From the NCBI RefSeq assembly GCF_036084755.1, contig NZ_CP107968.1, positions 1,533,501-1,597,500 on the forward strand: 64,000 nt of DNA, in the 5' to 3' direction. Position 1 is the stretch's first letter. Each line of letters opens with the position of its first letter. The translations under genes and the position numbers were made by a program. Source of the DNA: Streptomyces sp. NBC_00370 (GTDB lineage Bacteria > Actinomycetota > Actinomycetes > Streptomycetales > Streptomycetaceae). The notes under the pieces are model-generated. The model was not told where the DNA came from and did not search any database. It was given only the letters and a program-made list of their open reading frames with translations. This document shows positions 7,165 to 14,839 of the stretch, in pieces.

Positions 7165-10100
7165 TCAGGCGCGCGTCACGGTCGCCTTGCTGTTGTATCC
7201 CTCCGTACGCAGCGCCGGGCGGCCGGAGCGCAGCGCGTCGGCCGGCCAGGACACCGTGACGGTCTGCGACTCACCGGGCAGCAGCCACAGGTAGTTGTCG
7301 CCGTACAGCGTCGGCAGCACCCGCCGGCCGTTGTCGGCGTCGAGCAGCGAGACCCGCACCATGGAGGCGACGGCGGAGCCCCGGTTCCGCAAGGTCACCG
7401 TCATGGTGCGGCGCGCTCCCGACTCCGTCCGCGAGACATGGCCGAGGTCAGCGGTGACCTTGACCGGCTTGGTCGTGTTCAGCGCCTTCATGTCGGCCGC
7501 GTCGCGGTAGCGCCAGTAGGTGTTCTGCGACAGCGTCCTGCCCCTGCTGTCCTCAAGTCCCAGCCGCAGCAGGTGCAGTCCCGGCAGGTCGGCCCCGAAG
7601 GCGACGGTGAAGGCAGCGCCCTTGCCCGAGGCCGCGACGTCGAGCTTCGTCCGGCGCGTCGAGCCGAGCTGACGGCCCGACAGGTCGTACAGCCGGGCGG
7701 TGACCGTCGCGCCCTTCAGCGCCTGGGCCGTGTGGTTGACCGCCTCCACCGCCCACTTCACCGGGTCGGCCTGCACGTGGACGGCCTCGCACGCCTTGCG
7801 CGCCCCGTAGTAGGTGCCGTTGACGTCGAAGTCGTAGTCGTAGGTCTGCCATACGGTGCTGTGCCAGGCCGGATGGGACATCCAGAGCATCAAGCCGCTG
7901 GCGTCCTTCCACAGGTTGGCGTTCCACGCCTCGAACATGGCCCTGGTGTTCTCGTAGTTGACGAACTGGGCCTTGGTGGTGAAGTCGTCGAGGTCCTTCG
8001 CGGTGTCCAGCCGGGCCTCGATGGCGGCGCGGTAGTTCTGCGGGGCCTGGTTCCCCCGGGTGCTCCAGTCGTGGTAGTACCAGGCGTCGCCGATCGGCCA
8101 CTCCGGCTCGTCACCGACGAGGCTGCGCATGCTCTCCGCCGTGGACACCACGGGCATACCGATCTCGGTGTGGAAGCCGAACGAGCCCGAGCCGTAGGTG
8201 GACGGGGAGAAGTAGCTGTCCGGGTCGACCCAGCCGTAGGGGCCGCCGCCGGTGATGATGCCGCCCGCCGAGTTGTTCTGGTAGAAGATCCCCGGCGCCT
8301 GCGACTGGACCGCCTCGCGCATCCCGCTGTCGATCGCCGCCGGCGGGTTGCCCTCGTTGGCACCGCACCAGAGCACCACACTGGGGTGGATGCGGTAGCG
8401 CAGCACGGTGTCCCTGGCCAGGCTGTTGAACGCGTCGTGGTCCGGCGGGTCCATGCCCCAGGCGTTGGGGAAGTCGTTCCACACCAGGATGCCGTACCGG
8501 TCACAGCTGGCGAAGAACTCCTCGCGGTCGCTGCTGCCCAGCCAGTTGCGGATCATGGTGAAGTTCATGTCCCGGTGCATCCGCACCGCCGTGTCCATCC
8601 GCTCGGCGGGCATCCGGCGCAGCAGCTCGTCCCAGCCCCAGTTGCCGCCACGGCAGAAGACCCGCACACCGTTGACGCTGATCTTCAGCGGCTGCGGGGT
8701 GTTGTCGACGGACTTCACATCCGTCCAGGTCTGTCCGTCGTCCGAGATCCGGACGACGAACGTCTTGGGGTAGGCGGCCTCCCACACGACGACCACCCGG
8801 TCGAAGTCGACGGAGGCGCCGAGGTCGACCTGGATCCACTGGTCGTCCTGGTACGCGGAGGACCAACGGGTGCTGGAGCTGCCGTCGGTGGCGTTGGCCG
8901 CCTTGTTGTCGCCGTCCTCGGTGGAGGCGGTGGCGGTCTTGTGCAGTGCGAGGTCGGTGCCGGCCTTGGCGCTGTCGACGACCGACAGGCTCCACAGGGA
9001 GTTGCCCCAGCTGGTGGCGCGCGCCCCGCCCTCGATGCGTACGTAACGGGCCTTGCGGGCGCCGATGTCGAGGTTCTGCAGGCTCGCGTCGGCGCTCTGG
9101 AACGGCAGCGGCACCGCCGAGTTGTCGACGGACGCGGCGTCCGTCCAGCTGTCGCCGTCGTCGGAGACCTGCACCACGTACGTCTTCGCGTACGCCTGCT
9201 CCCACAGCAGGTCGACCCGGTCGAAGGAGGCGGAGGCGCCGAGGTCGACCTGGATCCACTGGTCGTCCTCGAAGGCGGACGCCCACCGGGTGTTGGCGTC
9301 ACCGTCGGTGACGTTGGCAGCGCCGTGGTCCGTCTCGTCCTCGGACGAGGCGGTCGCGGTCCTGTGCAGGGCCAGGTCGGTGCCGGGCGACGCGCTGTCG
9401 AAGACCGAGAGGCTCCACAGCGACGAACCCCAGCCGGTGGCGCGCGTCAGGCACTTGACCCGTACGTACCGTGCCTTCCTGGCGCCGAGGTCTACCGACT
9501 GCGTGTACGCGTCGGTGCCGTTGCCGAACGGCAGCGGAATGTCGTACTCGTAGCCGAACTGCCGGATGCCGAAGCGGGTGGTGCGCCGGTCGCTCTCCGA
9601 GCCGCCGACCGTGGCGACGAGCGTGAGGTCGTGCAGGGCGGCCTCGCCGTACCCGTTGGGCCACCACAGCTTGGGCTTGCGCACCGTGAGCCGGGCGAAG
9701 TCGGCGGGCGCGAAGGTCACATCGGCGCTGCCGCCGCCCGGCAGGGTGACGGTCCGCGAGACGCGTACGTCGTCGAAGGACGCGGTGACGGTCACCCGGC
9801 GCTCGGCGGAGTCGGCGTTGCGCACCGGCACCACGATCGTCACCTCGGCCGTGCCGGTGTCGGGCAGGCCGGGCAGTGCGGTGTCCACGCGCGGGTCGCC
9901 GATGACGGCGTGGCCCGTGGAGCGCAGCCGTACGTGGTTCCAGATGCCGGAGACCCGGTCACGCACGGCCGGCATCCAGTCCCAGCCCGAAGCCGCCAGG
10001 TATGTGGGCGAGTTGCGGTTCATCATGTTGGCGCCCGCGTCCACGAACGACAGCCCCTCCACACCCTTGTCCGTGGGACTGCCGGGGAACGGCATGGGCG

Positions 10101-11247
10101 TGATGCGTACGGCGAGGGCCTGTTCGCGGTCACCGGAGGCCAGCAGGGACGTCACGTCGTGGGACGAGCGGGCGAAGGGATACGTCAGCCCGCCCACCTG
10201 CTTGCCGTTGAGCCAGATGTCGGCCTTGTGGTTGACGCCGTCGAACTCCAGCCAGACATGCCGTCCTGAGCCGGTGCGCAGACCGCGCGGCAGCCGGAAG
10301 CCGCGGCGGTACCACCACGCGTGCCGGGAAAGGGCCTCGGGGACATGGAGGTTGTTCATGCCGGCGACGGGGTCGGGCAGTTTGCCCTGGTCGACCAGCG
10401 AGCCGAGGACCGTGCCGGGCACGGTCGCGGGCAGCCAGCTGCTGGTGTCCACGTCGGCGGCAGACAGCTCCGCGCCGCCGCCGTCGGCCCAGTCGTCCAT
10501 CGTCAGGGTCCAGCCGGACTCCAGCGGTACGGTGCCGTCGTCGGCGACCTGCAGCGCGGGTGCCTTGTGGTCGTGCGTGCCCCAGTCGGTCCAGCCGGTG
10601 GCGGCGGGCCGGTGGCCCTTCGCCGTACCGAACACCTCGAAGCCGTTGAGGCCGAGCGGGTTGGCGTTCGACCGCTTGGTGACGGTCATCCGCACCCAGC
10701 GCGCCGTGGCGGGCTTGGCCAGCTTGATCTCGGCGACCCCGCCCGCACCGGACGTGGTCTCGTACACGGTGGTCCACTTGTGGTGGTCCGGCGACGTCTC
10801 GATCGTGAAGGCCACCGCGCAGCTGGACAGGATCTCCTGGCCGGTCGTGCCGTCCCGCGGACTGCCGCTGGGCGACGGTACGAAGACCGGGTCGTCCTTG
10901 GTCGCCTCGAAGGTCAGCCGTACGGACTCGACCTGACACTGCGCCTGGAGGTCGACGGATATCCACTGCGGATCGCCGGCGGCGGCCCGCCACCCACTGC
11001 CCCGGACACCGGTGGAGGTGAGCTTGTCCACCGCGAACTCGGCGGGCGCGGGCGCGTAGTCGACGGACGAGACCTCGACCGGCCGGTAGGCGGCGAGTTC
11101 AGCTCGGGACGCGGCACCGGAGGCCGGCGCGGGCCCGGCGGCCTGGCTCGTACCGGGGAAGGCGGCCGCGAGCCCGAAGCTCGCCAGCAGGGTCGAACCC
11201 GTTGCGACAACGGATCTGCGGGAAGGGTGAGATGACTGGTTCGGCAT
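7165..11247 (-). CDS. secreted GH2 glycosidase (exo-beta-glucosaminidase/mannosidase type) with three discoidin-like domains
   Basis: 1360 residues starting at ATG 11247, with a Tat-type signal (PSRRSVVATGS) and cleavage near TSQAAG. Domain order: an F5/8-type (discoidin) domain at about 45-210; GH2 sugar-binding and immunoglobulin-like domains at about 225-570; then two tandem discoidin-like repeats (about 572-852, each with DDQWIQVDLGAS); then the catalytic barrel from about 853 (ISVNGVRVFCRGGNWGWDEL). VVLWCGANEGNPP gives the acid/base Glu965 and FGFHTEIG the nucleophile Glu1028. C-terminal beta domains follow. The sequence most resembles chitosan-type exo-glucosaminidases and endo-beta-mannosidases of GH2. 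The insertion between sandwich and barrel is unusual. A LacI-type operator lies upstream. Substrate is inferred only. Confidence 0.88.
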   Translation of the reverse strand: MPNQSSHPSRRSVVATGSTLLASFGLAAAFPGTSQAAGPAPASGAASRAELAAYRPVEVSSVDYAPAPAEFAVDKLTSTGVRGSGWRAAAGDPQWISVDLQAQCQVESVRLTFEATKDDPVFVPSPSGSPRDGTTGQEILSSCAVAFTIETSPDHHKWTTVYETTSGAGGVAEIKLAKPATARWVRMTVTKRSNANPLGLNGFEVFGTAKGHRPAATGWTDWGTHDHKAPALQVADDGTVPLESGWTLTMDDWADGGGAELSAADVDTSSWLPATVPGTVLGSLVDQGKLPDPVAGMNNLHVPEALSRHAWWYRRGFRLPRGLRTGSGRHVWLEFDGVNHKADIWLNGKQVGGLTYPFARSSHDVTSLLASGDREQALAVRITPMPFPGSPTDKGVEGLSFVDAGANMMNRNSPTYLAASGWDWMPAVRDRVSGIWNHVRLRSTGHAVIGDPRVDTALPGLPDTGTAEVTIVVPVRNADSAERRVTVTASFDDVRVSRTVTLPGGGSADVTFAPADFARLTVRKPKLWWPNGYGEAALHDLTLVATVGGSESDRRTTRFGIRQFGYEYDIPLPFGNGTDAYTQSVDLGARKARYVRVKCLTRATGWGSSLWSLSVFDSASPGTDLALHRTATASSEDETDHGAANVTDGDANTRWASAFEDDQWIQVDLGASASFDRVDLLWEQAYAKTYVVQVSDDGDSWTDAASVDNSAVPLPFQSADASLQNLDIGARKARYVRIEGGARATSWGNSLWSLSVVDSAKAGTDLALHKTATASTEDGDNKAANATDGSSSTRWSSAYQDDQWIQVDLGASVDFDRVVVVWEAAYPKTFVVRISDDGQTWTDVKSVDNTPQPLKISVNGVRVFCRGGNWGWDELLRRMPAERMDTAVRMHRDMNFTMIRNWLGSSDREEFFASCDRYGILVWNDFPNAWGMDPPDHDAFNSLARDTVLRYRIHPSVVLWCGANEGNPPAAIDSGMREAVQSQAPGIFYQNNSAGGIITGGGPYGWVDPDSYFSPSTYGSGSFGFHTEIGMPVVSTAESMRSLVGDEPEWPIGDAWYYHDWSTRGNQAPQNYRAAIEARLDTAKDLDDFTTKAQFVNYENTRAMFEAWNANLWKDASGLMLWMSHPAWHSTVWQTYDYDFDVNGTYYGARKACEAVHVQADPVKWAVEAVNHTAQALKGATVTARLYDLSGRQLGSTRRTKLDVAASGKGAAFTVAFGADLPGLHLLRLGLEDSRGRTLSQNTYWRYRDAADMKALNTTKPVKVTADLGHVSRTESGARRTMTVTLRNRGSAVASMVRVSLLDADNGRRVLPTLYGDNYLWLLPGESQTVTVSWPADALRSGRPALRTEGYNSKATVTRA

Positions 11248-11306
11248 GTGCAACGTGATCCATTCCAGGCGGCCCTCAAGAAAACAGACGGCCTGCACCA
11301 GCCGCC

Positions 11307-11320
11307 TGACAACGTTGCCA
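11307..11320 (-). promoter_or_regulatory. LacI-family-type operator upstream of GH2
   Basis: TGACAACGTTGCCA is a near-perfect palindrome with the AACGTT centre typical of actinobacterial LacI-family operators, 60 bases upstream of the GH2 start. It differs from the CGAACCGGTTCG boxes at the local LacI gene (23.6 kb), so a different regulator is implied. Confidence 0.6.
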
Positions 11321-11450
11321 TAGGCTGTATTCCGCCGAAGCTTCTGTCAAGAGTTGGCGCGATGACGCCCCGTAGCGGCCGGCCGGGCACCCGAGCACCG
11401 GCCAGGCCGGCCGTCGGGCTGCCGTGCCGCCGTACGCGCCGGGACCCGTT

Positions 11451-11485
11451 GGCTAACTGCTGACCATGCGGTGCAGGCGTTAGCC
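11451..11485. repeat. GGCTAAC/GTTAGCC inverted repeat upstream of the CGNR gene
   Basis: Perfect 7-bp arms GGCTAAC (11451-11457) and GTTAGCC (11479-11485) flank a 21-nt spacer in the 324-bp GH2-CGNR divergent gap. Related GGTTAG/CTAACC sequences recur through the CGNR cluster, so this may be an operator. I see no gene in the gap. Confidence 0.4.
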
Positions 11486-11571
11486 GCCACGCCGAGTGTC
11501 GCCGTTCGGACCCCGGACAAGGCGCTCCTGAAGGCCCGTCCCACCCTCCGGCTAATGGTTATACTTTTCAG

Positions 11572-12183
11572 ATGACCATTGGGCCGAGCGTGGACGAGAT
11601 GCAGGCGGCGGGGTTCCCCATGGGGGGCGAGCCGGCGGTCGCCCTCGACCTCGTCGACACCCTGATGACCGCCGTCACCCCACCGGTCGACCTGCTCGCC
11701 GCCCCCGGCGCTCACGACACGTGGTGGCGGCTACAGCTTCGCCGGCTGCCGCCCGGCCCGCCGCCCGAGCCCGCCGCCACACGCCGGCTCCGCACGGCGA
11801 TCAGAGACGTCTTCGACGCACACCTGGAGCAGCGCTCGGCCGCCGCCGTTTCGGTGGACGACATCAACGCGGCGACGGCGGCGGCCCCGGTGAGCCCGAG
11901 GCTCGTGATGACCGGCGATGGCCCTCGGGGCGAGGCGCGCTGGCACACCGAGTACGGCGGCAACGCGGCCCTGGCCGCCGTGGCGGCCGAGGCGGTCGAA
12001 CTCGTCGCGGATCCCGCCCGGTCGGCGCTGCTGCGCCGCTGCGCGAATCCCGCCTGCTCCATGCTCTTCCTGGCGGAGAACAAGCGCCGCAAGTGGTGCT
12101 CCAGCAATGTCTGCGGGAACAGGGTCCGGGTGGCCCGGCACTACGCCCGCGGCCACGCGGCCGGGACCTCCACCGAGATCTAA
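11572..12183 (+). CDS. CGNR zinc-finger / ABATE-domain regulator (first copy)
   Basis: 203-residue protein. The N-terminal region (about 20-140) corresponds to the ABATE-like domain. The C-terminus carries the zinc-finger signature CANPACSMLFLAENKRRKWC followed by SSNVCGNRVRVARHYAR, that is C-x4-C, a basic loop, KWC and CGNR. Such proteins are regarded as probable stress-induced DNA-binding regulators. No ribosome site precedes the ATG; instead TATACT (11560-11565) ends six bases before it, suggesting a leaderless transcript. A second CGNR protein is encoded just downstream on the same strand. Its targets are likely the neighbouring SDR and hydrolase genes (inference). Confidence 0.85.
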   Translation: MTIGPSVDEMQAAGFPMGGEPAVALDLVDTLMTAVTPPVDLLAAPGAHDTWWRLQLRRLPPGPPPEPAATRRLRTAIRDVFDAHLEQRSAAAVSVDDINAATAAAPVSPRLVMTGDGPRGEARWHTEYGGNAALAAVAAEAVELVADPARSALLRRCANPACSMLFLAENKRRKWCSSNVCGNRVRVARHYARGHAAGTSTEI

Positions 12184-12244
12184 CCCGTACAATTACTTTT
12201 ACAGGTTGCAAGAGCGAGCATCGTCAGAGGCCGGGAGGGCGCGT

Positions 12245-12769
12245 GTGGAGATCGGAACGGCCCAGGAAGACACGCTGCTGTCGCTGCTGAACACCACGCC
12301 GGTCGTGGACGGCGTCCAGCAGGACCTGCTGGCGAGCCCGGAAGCCGCCCGGCGGTGGCTGCTGGAGCACGGTGGCACCGGATCGGTCAGGGAACAGCGC
12401 GCCGTACGATCGGTGCGCGACGCGCTCCAGGACCTGGTCAGGGGCGAGTCGGAGCCCGGCTCCCTCGCCGCCTTCGTCTCCGGTGTCAGCCGTCGGCCCG
12501 TCGTCGGGGACGACGGTGTCACCTGGCGGCTGGACGCCCCGGCCGACCGCAGGACGGCGGCGCTGGCGGTGCTGGCCTGGGGCCACGTCCAGCAGGAGAA
12601 GCCCGGCCGGCTGCGCCCGTGCGCCAATCCCGACTGCCGGCTGTTCCTGCTGGACAGGAGCAAGGCGAACCGGGCCCGCTGGTGCTCGATGACGGTCTGC
12701 GGGAACCGCATGAAGGCGCGAAGGCATTACTCGCGCGTGCGGGACACCACCGCGGACGACGCCGGCTGA
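12245..12769 (+). CDS. CGNR zinc-finger / ABATE-domain regulator (second copy)
   Basis: 174 residues from GTG 12245, six bases after GGGAGG. An in-frame TTG at 12206 directly follows an element (TTACTTTTACAG) resembling that before the first copy, so a longer leaderless form is possible. The sequence opens with DTLLSLLNTTPVVDG, and the C-terminal zinc finger reads CANPDCRLFLLD, then RARWCSMTVCGNRMKARRHY. It is clearly a diverged paralogue of the preceding protein, with a shorter ABATE region. It probably forms a regulatory pair with copy one. Its stop codon lies within a hairpin shared with the convergent SDR gene. Confidence 0.83.
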   Translation: MEIGTAQEDTLLSLLNTTPVVDGVQQDLLASPEAARRWLLEHGGTGSVREQRAVRSVRDALQDLVRGESEPGSLAAFVSGVSRRPVVGDDGVTWRLDAPADRRTAALAVLAWGHVQQEKPGRLRPCANPDCRLFLLDRSKANRARWCSMTVCGNRMKARRHYSRVRDTTADDAG

Positions 12770-12786
12770 CCGGTCGCACCGGTCAG
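12766..12786. terminator. bidirectional hairpin spanning two stop codons
   Basis: CTGACCGG (12766-12773) and CCGGTCAG (12779-12786) form a perfect 8-bp stem with a 5-nt loop. The stop codons of the second CGNR gene and of the convergent SDR gene both lie within the stem. Confidence 0.6.
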
Positions 12787-13499
12787 ACCAGCGGTTCGCC
12801 GCCGTCGACAGGGATCGTCGCGCCGGTCACGAAGGTGTTGGTCATGGCGAACAGCGCGGCGGCGGCGACGTCCTCGGCACTGCCGATGCGCCGGGCCGGG
12901 TTGCGCGCCGAACGTTCGGCGAACAGCGCGGCCTTCTTCTCGTCGCCCAACGCGTCGTAGGCACCGGTGTCGACGGTCCCCGGCGAGACGGCGTTGACCC
13001 GGACCGGCGCCAGTTCGATCGCCAGCGCCTTCGCCGCCACATCCGCCGCGCCGTTGGTCGCGGCGACGGCCAGCATGCCGGGAACGGGCCTGACCGCCGT
13101 CGATCCGGAGAGCAGCACCAGCGATCCGCCTTCGCGGATACGGCTCTTGAAGTGCTTGGCGAGGATGATCGGCCCGATCACCTTGGTGTCGAAGGACAGC
13201 CTGATGGTCTCGGGGGTGAGGTCGCCGACGAGACCGCGCGCACGGGCCGATGCCGTCGACACGATGTGGTCGACCTCGCCGAGCCGTTCGGCAAGCGCCG
13301 CGATCGACCGCTCGTCGGTGACGTCCACCGTCTCCGCACTGATCCCGGATTCGCCGTAGGCGGCCGAGAGCTTCTTCTGGTCCCGTCCCGCCACGACGAC
13401 CTCGGCGCCCGCCTCGCGCGCCGCCAAGGCGATGGCGCGGGCGATTCCGCTGCCCCGGCCGATCACGAGCACCGTCTTGCCCTGCAGTGTCGTTGTCAT
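12783..13499 (-). CDS. SDR-family oxidoreductase with atypical active site
   Basis: 238-residue short-chain dehydrogenase/reductase fold. The dinucleotide-binding loop is VIGRGSGIARA (about 12-22). A DVTDERS motif follows, and LLSGST carries the usual active-site Ser. The region that should hold Tyr-x3-Lys reads AVAATNGAADVAAK before ALAIELAPVRVNAVSPG, so neither catalytic residue is in place. The C-terminus PVDGGEPLV is normal. ATG 13499 follows GGAGATCGTC. The protein may reduce substrate by another mechanism or act as a binding protein. A truncated paralogue lies at 14532-14756, and regulation by the adjacent CGNR proteins is plausible. Confidence 0.85.
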   Translation of the reverse strand: MTTTLQGKTVLVIGRGSGIARAIALAAREAGAEVVVAGRDQKKLSAAYGESGISAETVDVTDERSIAALAERLGEVDHIVSTASARARGLVGDLTPETIRLSFDTKVIGPIILAKHFKSRIREGGSLVLLSGSTAVRPVPGMLAVAATNGAADVAAKALAIELAPVRVNAVSPGTVDTGAYDALGDEKKAALFAERSARNPARRIGSAEDVAAAALFAMTNTFVTGATIPVDGGEPLV

Positions 13500-13536
13500 G
13501 ACGATCTCCTCATTCCGCTGCTGATGGGTTGTGCGG

Positions 13537-14397
13537 TTACCTCGTACGTCCTTCGTCCGCGTTGAGCCCGCGGTCCGCTCCGTGCGCGAAAACCGTCTGG
13601 CCGGGTGCCGGTGTCTGGCGTTCGCCGTCGAGGAAGACCGCGATCTCGTCCGGCTCGAAGGAGACCAGGTCCGAGATGCGCCGCACCTGCGCGTACGCGT
13701 CGCGGTAGCACCACGCCGCGCCCTTGGCGCCGCCGATCGAGTAGTAGTCGGCCAGCCCCTTGTAGGGACAGAAGGTCTGTCCCTCGACGGGCGTCAGCGC
13801 GGTCTCGTCGATGTCGGCGCGCGGGACGTACCAGCGCGGGGCGAAGCCCGATTCGTAGAGCACGAACGGGTGTTGGGTGTGTGCCACCACGCGCTCGCCG
13901 TCACGCACCACCAACTCGCGTGACGTGTCTCGGATGTCGATTCGGTGATACGCGTCCGCCGCGTGGCCGAGGATGCGTTCGTCCTCCTCGTAGAACGCGT
14001 CCATGGCGCGCCAGGCGAAGGCGACCCGGTCGGCCAACTCCCGCGCGTACGGCGGAAGTCCGGTGTGCTGCCACGCAGCCCGCTCGGCGCCCTTCGCGCC
14101 GCCGTGGACCGTGTACCACTCGGTGGTGCCCAGTTCGCCGTGGCGCGTCGTCCGGCCGGCGGATTCCAGGACACCGGAAACCACGTCGCCGAGCGGGAAG
14201 TACGCCACCGGATACCTGCCGGGTTCGTGCAGAAGGACCACGTCCTCGCTGTCCGCGACCCACTCACCGCCGAACCGCACCCGCATCCTGCGGCGGAGCG
14301 GTTCGGCGAAGAGCAGGCGCTCGGGCAGCGGTTCGGGGGTCAGGAACCGCCCGACCGCCCCTGTCGCGAGGGGGCCTTGTTGCCATGCCAGACCCAT
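13537..14397 (-). CDS. tandem DUF427 domain protein
   Basis: 286-residue cytoplasmic protein with two copies of the DUF427 (NTP_transf_9) fold. The first, about 35-130, has RVRFGGEWVADSEDVVLLHE and YPVAYFPLGDV. The second, about 150-260, has RDGERVVAHTQHPFVLYESG, RWYVPRADI and CPYKGLADYYS. The function of the family is not established, though it often sits beside oxidoreductases. The ATG follows AAGGGATCGTC. It is divergent from the hydrolase side of the cluster and is separated from the SDR by 37 bp on the same strand, so the two may be cotranscribed. Confidence 0.85.
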   Translation of the reverse strand: MGLAWQQGPLATGAVGRFLTPEPLPERLLFAEPLRRRMRVRFGGEWVADSEDVVLLHEPGRYPVAYFPLGDVVSGVLESAGRTTRHGELGTTEWYTVHGGAKGAERAAWQHTGLPPYARELADRVAFAWRAMDAFYEEDERILGHAADAYHRIDIRDTSRELVVRDGERVVAHTQHPFVLYESGFAPRWYVPRADIDETALTPVEGQTFCPYKGLADYYSIGGAKGAAWCYRDAYAQVRRISDLVSFEPDEIAVFLDGERQTPAPGQTVFAHGADRGLNADEGRTR

Positions 14398-14440
14398 GAC
14401 GATCCCTTCGTCGCATGCCTGTCTCTCACTAACTCATAAA

Positions 14441-14510
14441 GCAACAGTAGAACCATTAGGTCAGGGTCGGCAACAGCTCAGGAACGATCGATCATCAATG
14501 GTTAGTTGCA
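14441..14510. promoter_or_regulatory. diverged inverted pair with GGTTAG motif upstream of the DUF427 gene
   Basis: GCAACAGTAGAACCATT (14441-14457) and AATGGTTAGTTGC (14498-14510) are imperfect inverted copies about 40 bp apart. They repeat the GGTTAG/CTAACC theme seen elsewhere in the CGNR cluster and lie where a divergent control region would be expected. The role is inferred. Confidence 0.35.
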
Positions 14511-14531
14511 GCATCTAAGCATTACTCGGAC

Positions 14532-14756
14532 ATGATCCACGCAGCGCCGGCCGAAGCCGGTGTGATCGACACCGGGATCTGGGACTCCCTGGGCGAGGAG
14601 GGCAAGCGCGCGTACTTCGAGAGTCTCAGGACCCGCAACCCGGCCCGCCGCATCGGCACGGTCGACGACGTCGCCGACACGGTGCTGTACGCCATGACGA
14701 ACCCCTTCCTGACCGGGGTGACACCGCGCGTCGACGGCGGGGAGCCCCTGACCTGA
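14532..14756 (+). pseudogene. truncated SDR-family gene fragment (C-terminal part)
   Basis: The 74 codons match only the last third of an SDR protein: VIDTGIWDSLGEEGKRAYFE, NPARRIGTVDDVADTVLYAM and VDGGEPLT align with VDTGAYDALGDEKKAALFAE, NPARRIGSAEDVAAAALFAM and VDGGEPLV of the neighbouring intact gene, about half identical by eye. The Rossmann loop and active-site region are missing, so it cannot be a working dehydrogenase. It is in opposite orientation to the intact copy and is best read as the remnant of a duplicated SDR lost through deletion. A short ATG-started peptide could still be made. Confidence 0.75.
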
Positions 14757-14757
14757 C

Positions 14758-14795
14758 CATCTAACCCATCCGAAGAATTTGACGGGTTAGATGGC
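14758..14795. promoter_or_regulatory. 11-bp inverted repeat upstream of the hydrolase gene
   Basis: CCATCTAACCC (14758-14768) and GGGTTAGATGG (14785-14795) are perfect inverted copies separated by 16 nt, 45 bp before the hydrolase ATG. Another GGGTTAG (14831-14837) sits between the ribosome site and start. This could be an operator for a CGNR regulator or a terminator for the SDR fragment. The long loop and missing T-tract favour an operator. Confidence 0.5.
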
Positions 14796-14839
14796 GAGTG
14801 CTTGGCTATAACCATCAAAGGCAATCAAAGGGGTTAGCC

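Noticed and set aside
6925..10269. 1114-codon plus-strand open frame opposite GH2
   Set aside because: The opposite strand encodes an unmistakable GH2/discoidin protein; this frame has Arg/Val/Gly-rich low-complexity sequence typical of high-GC antisense shadow.
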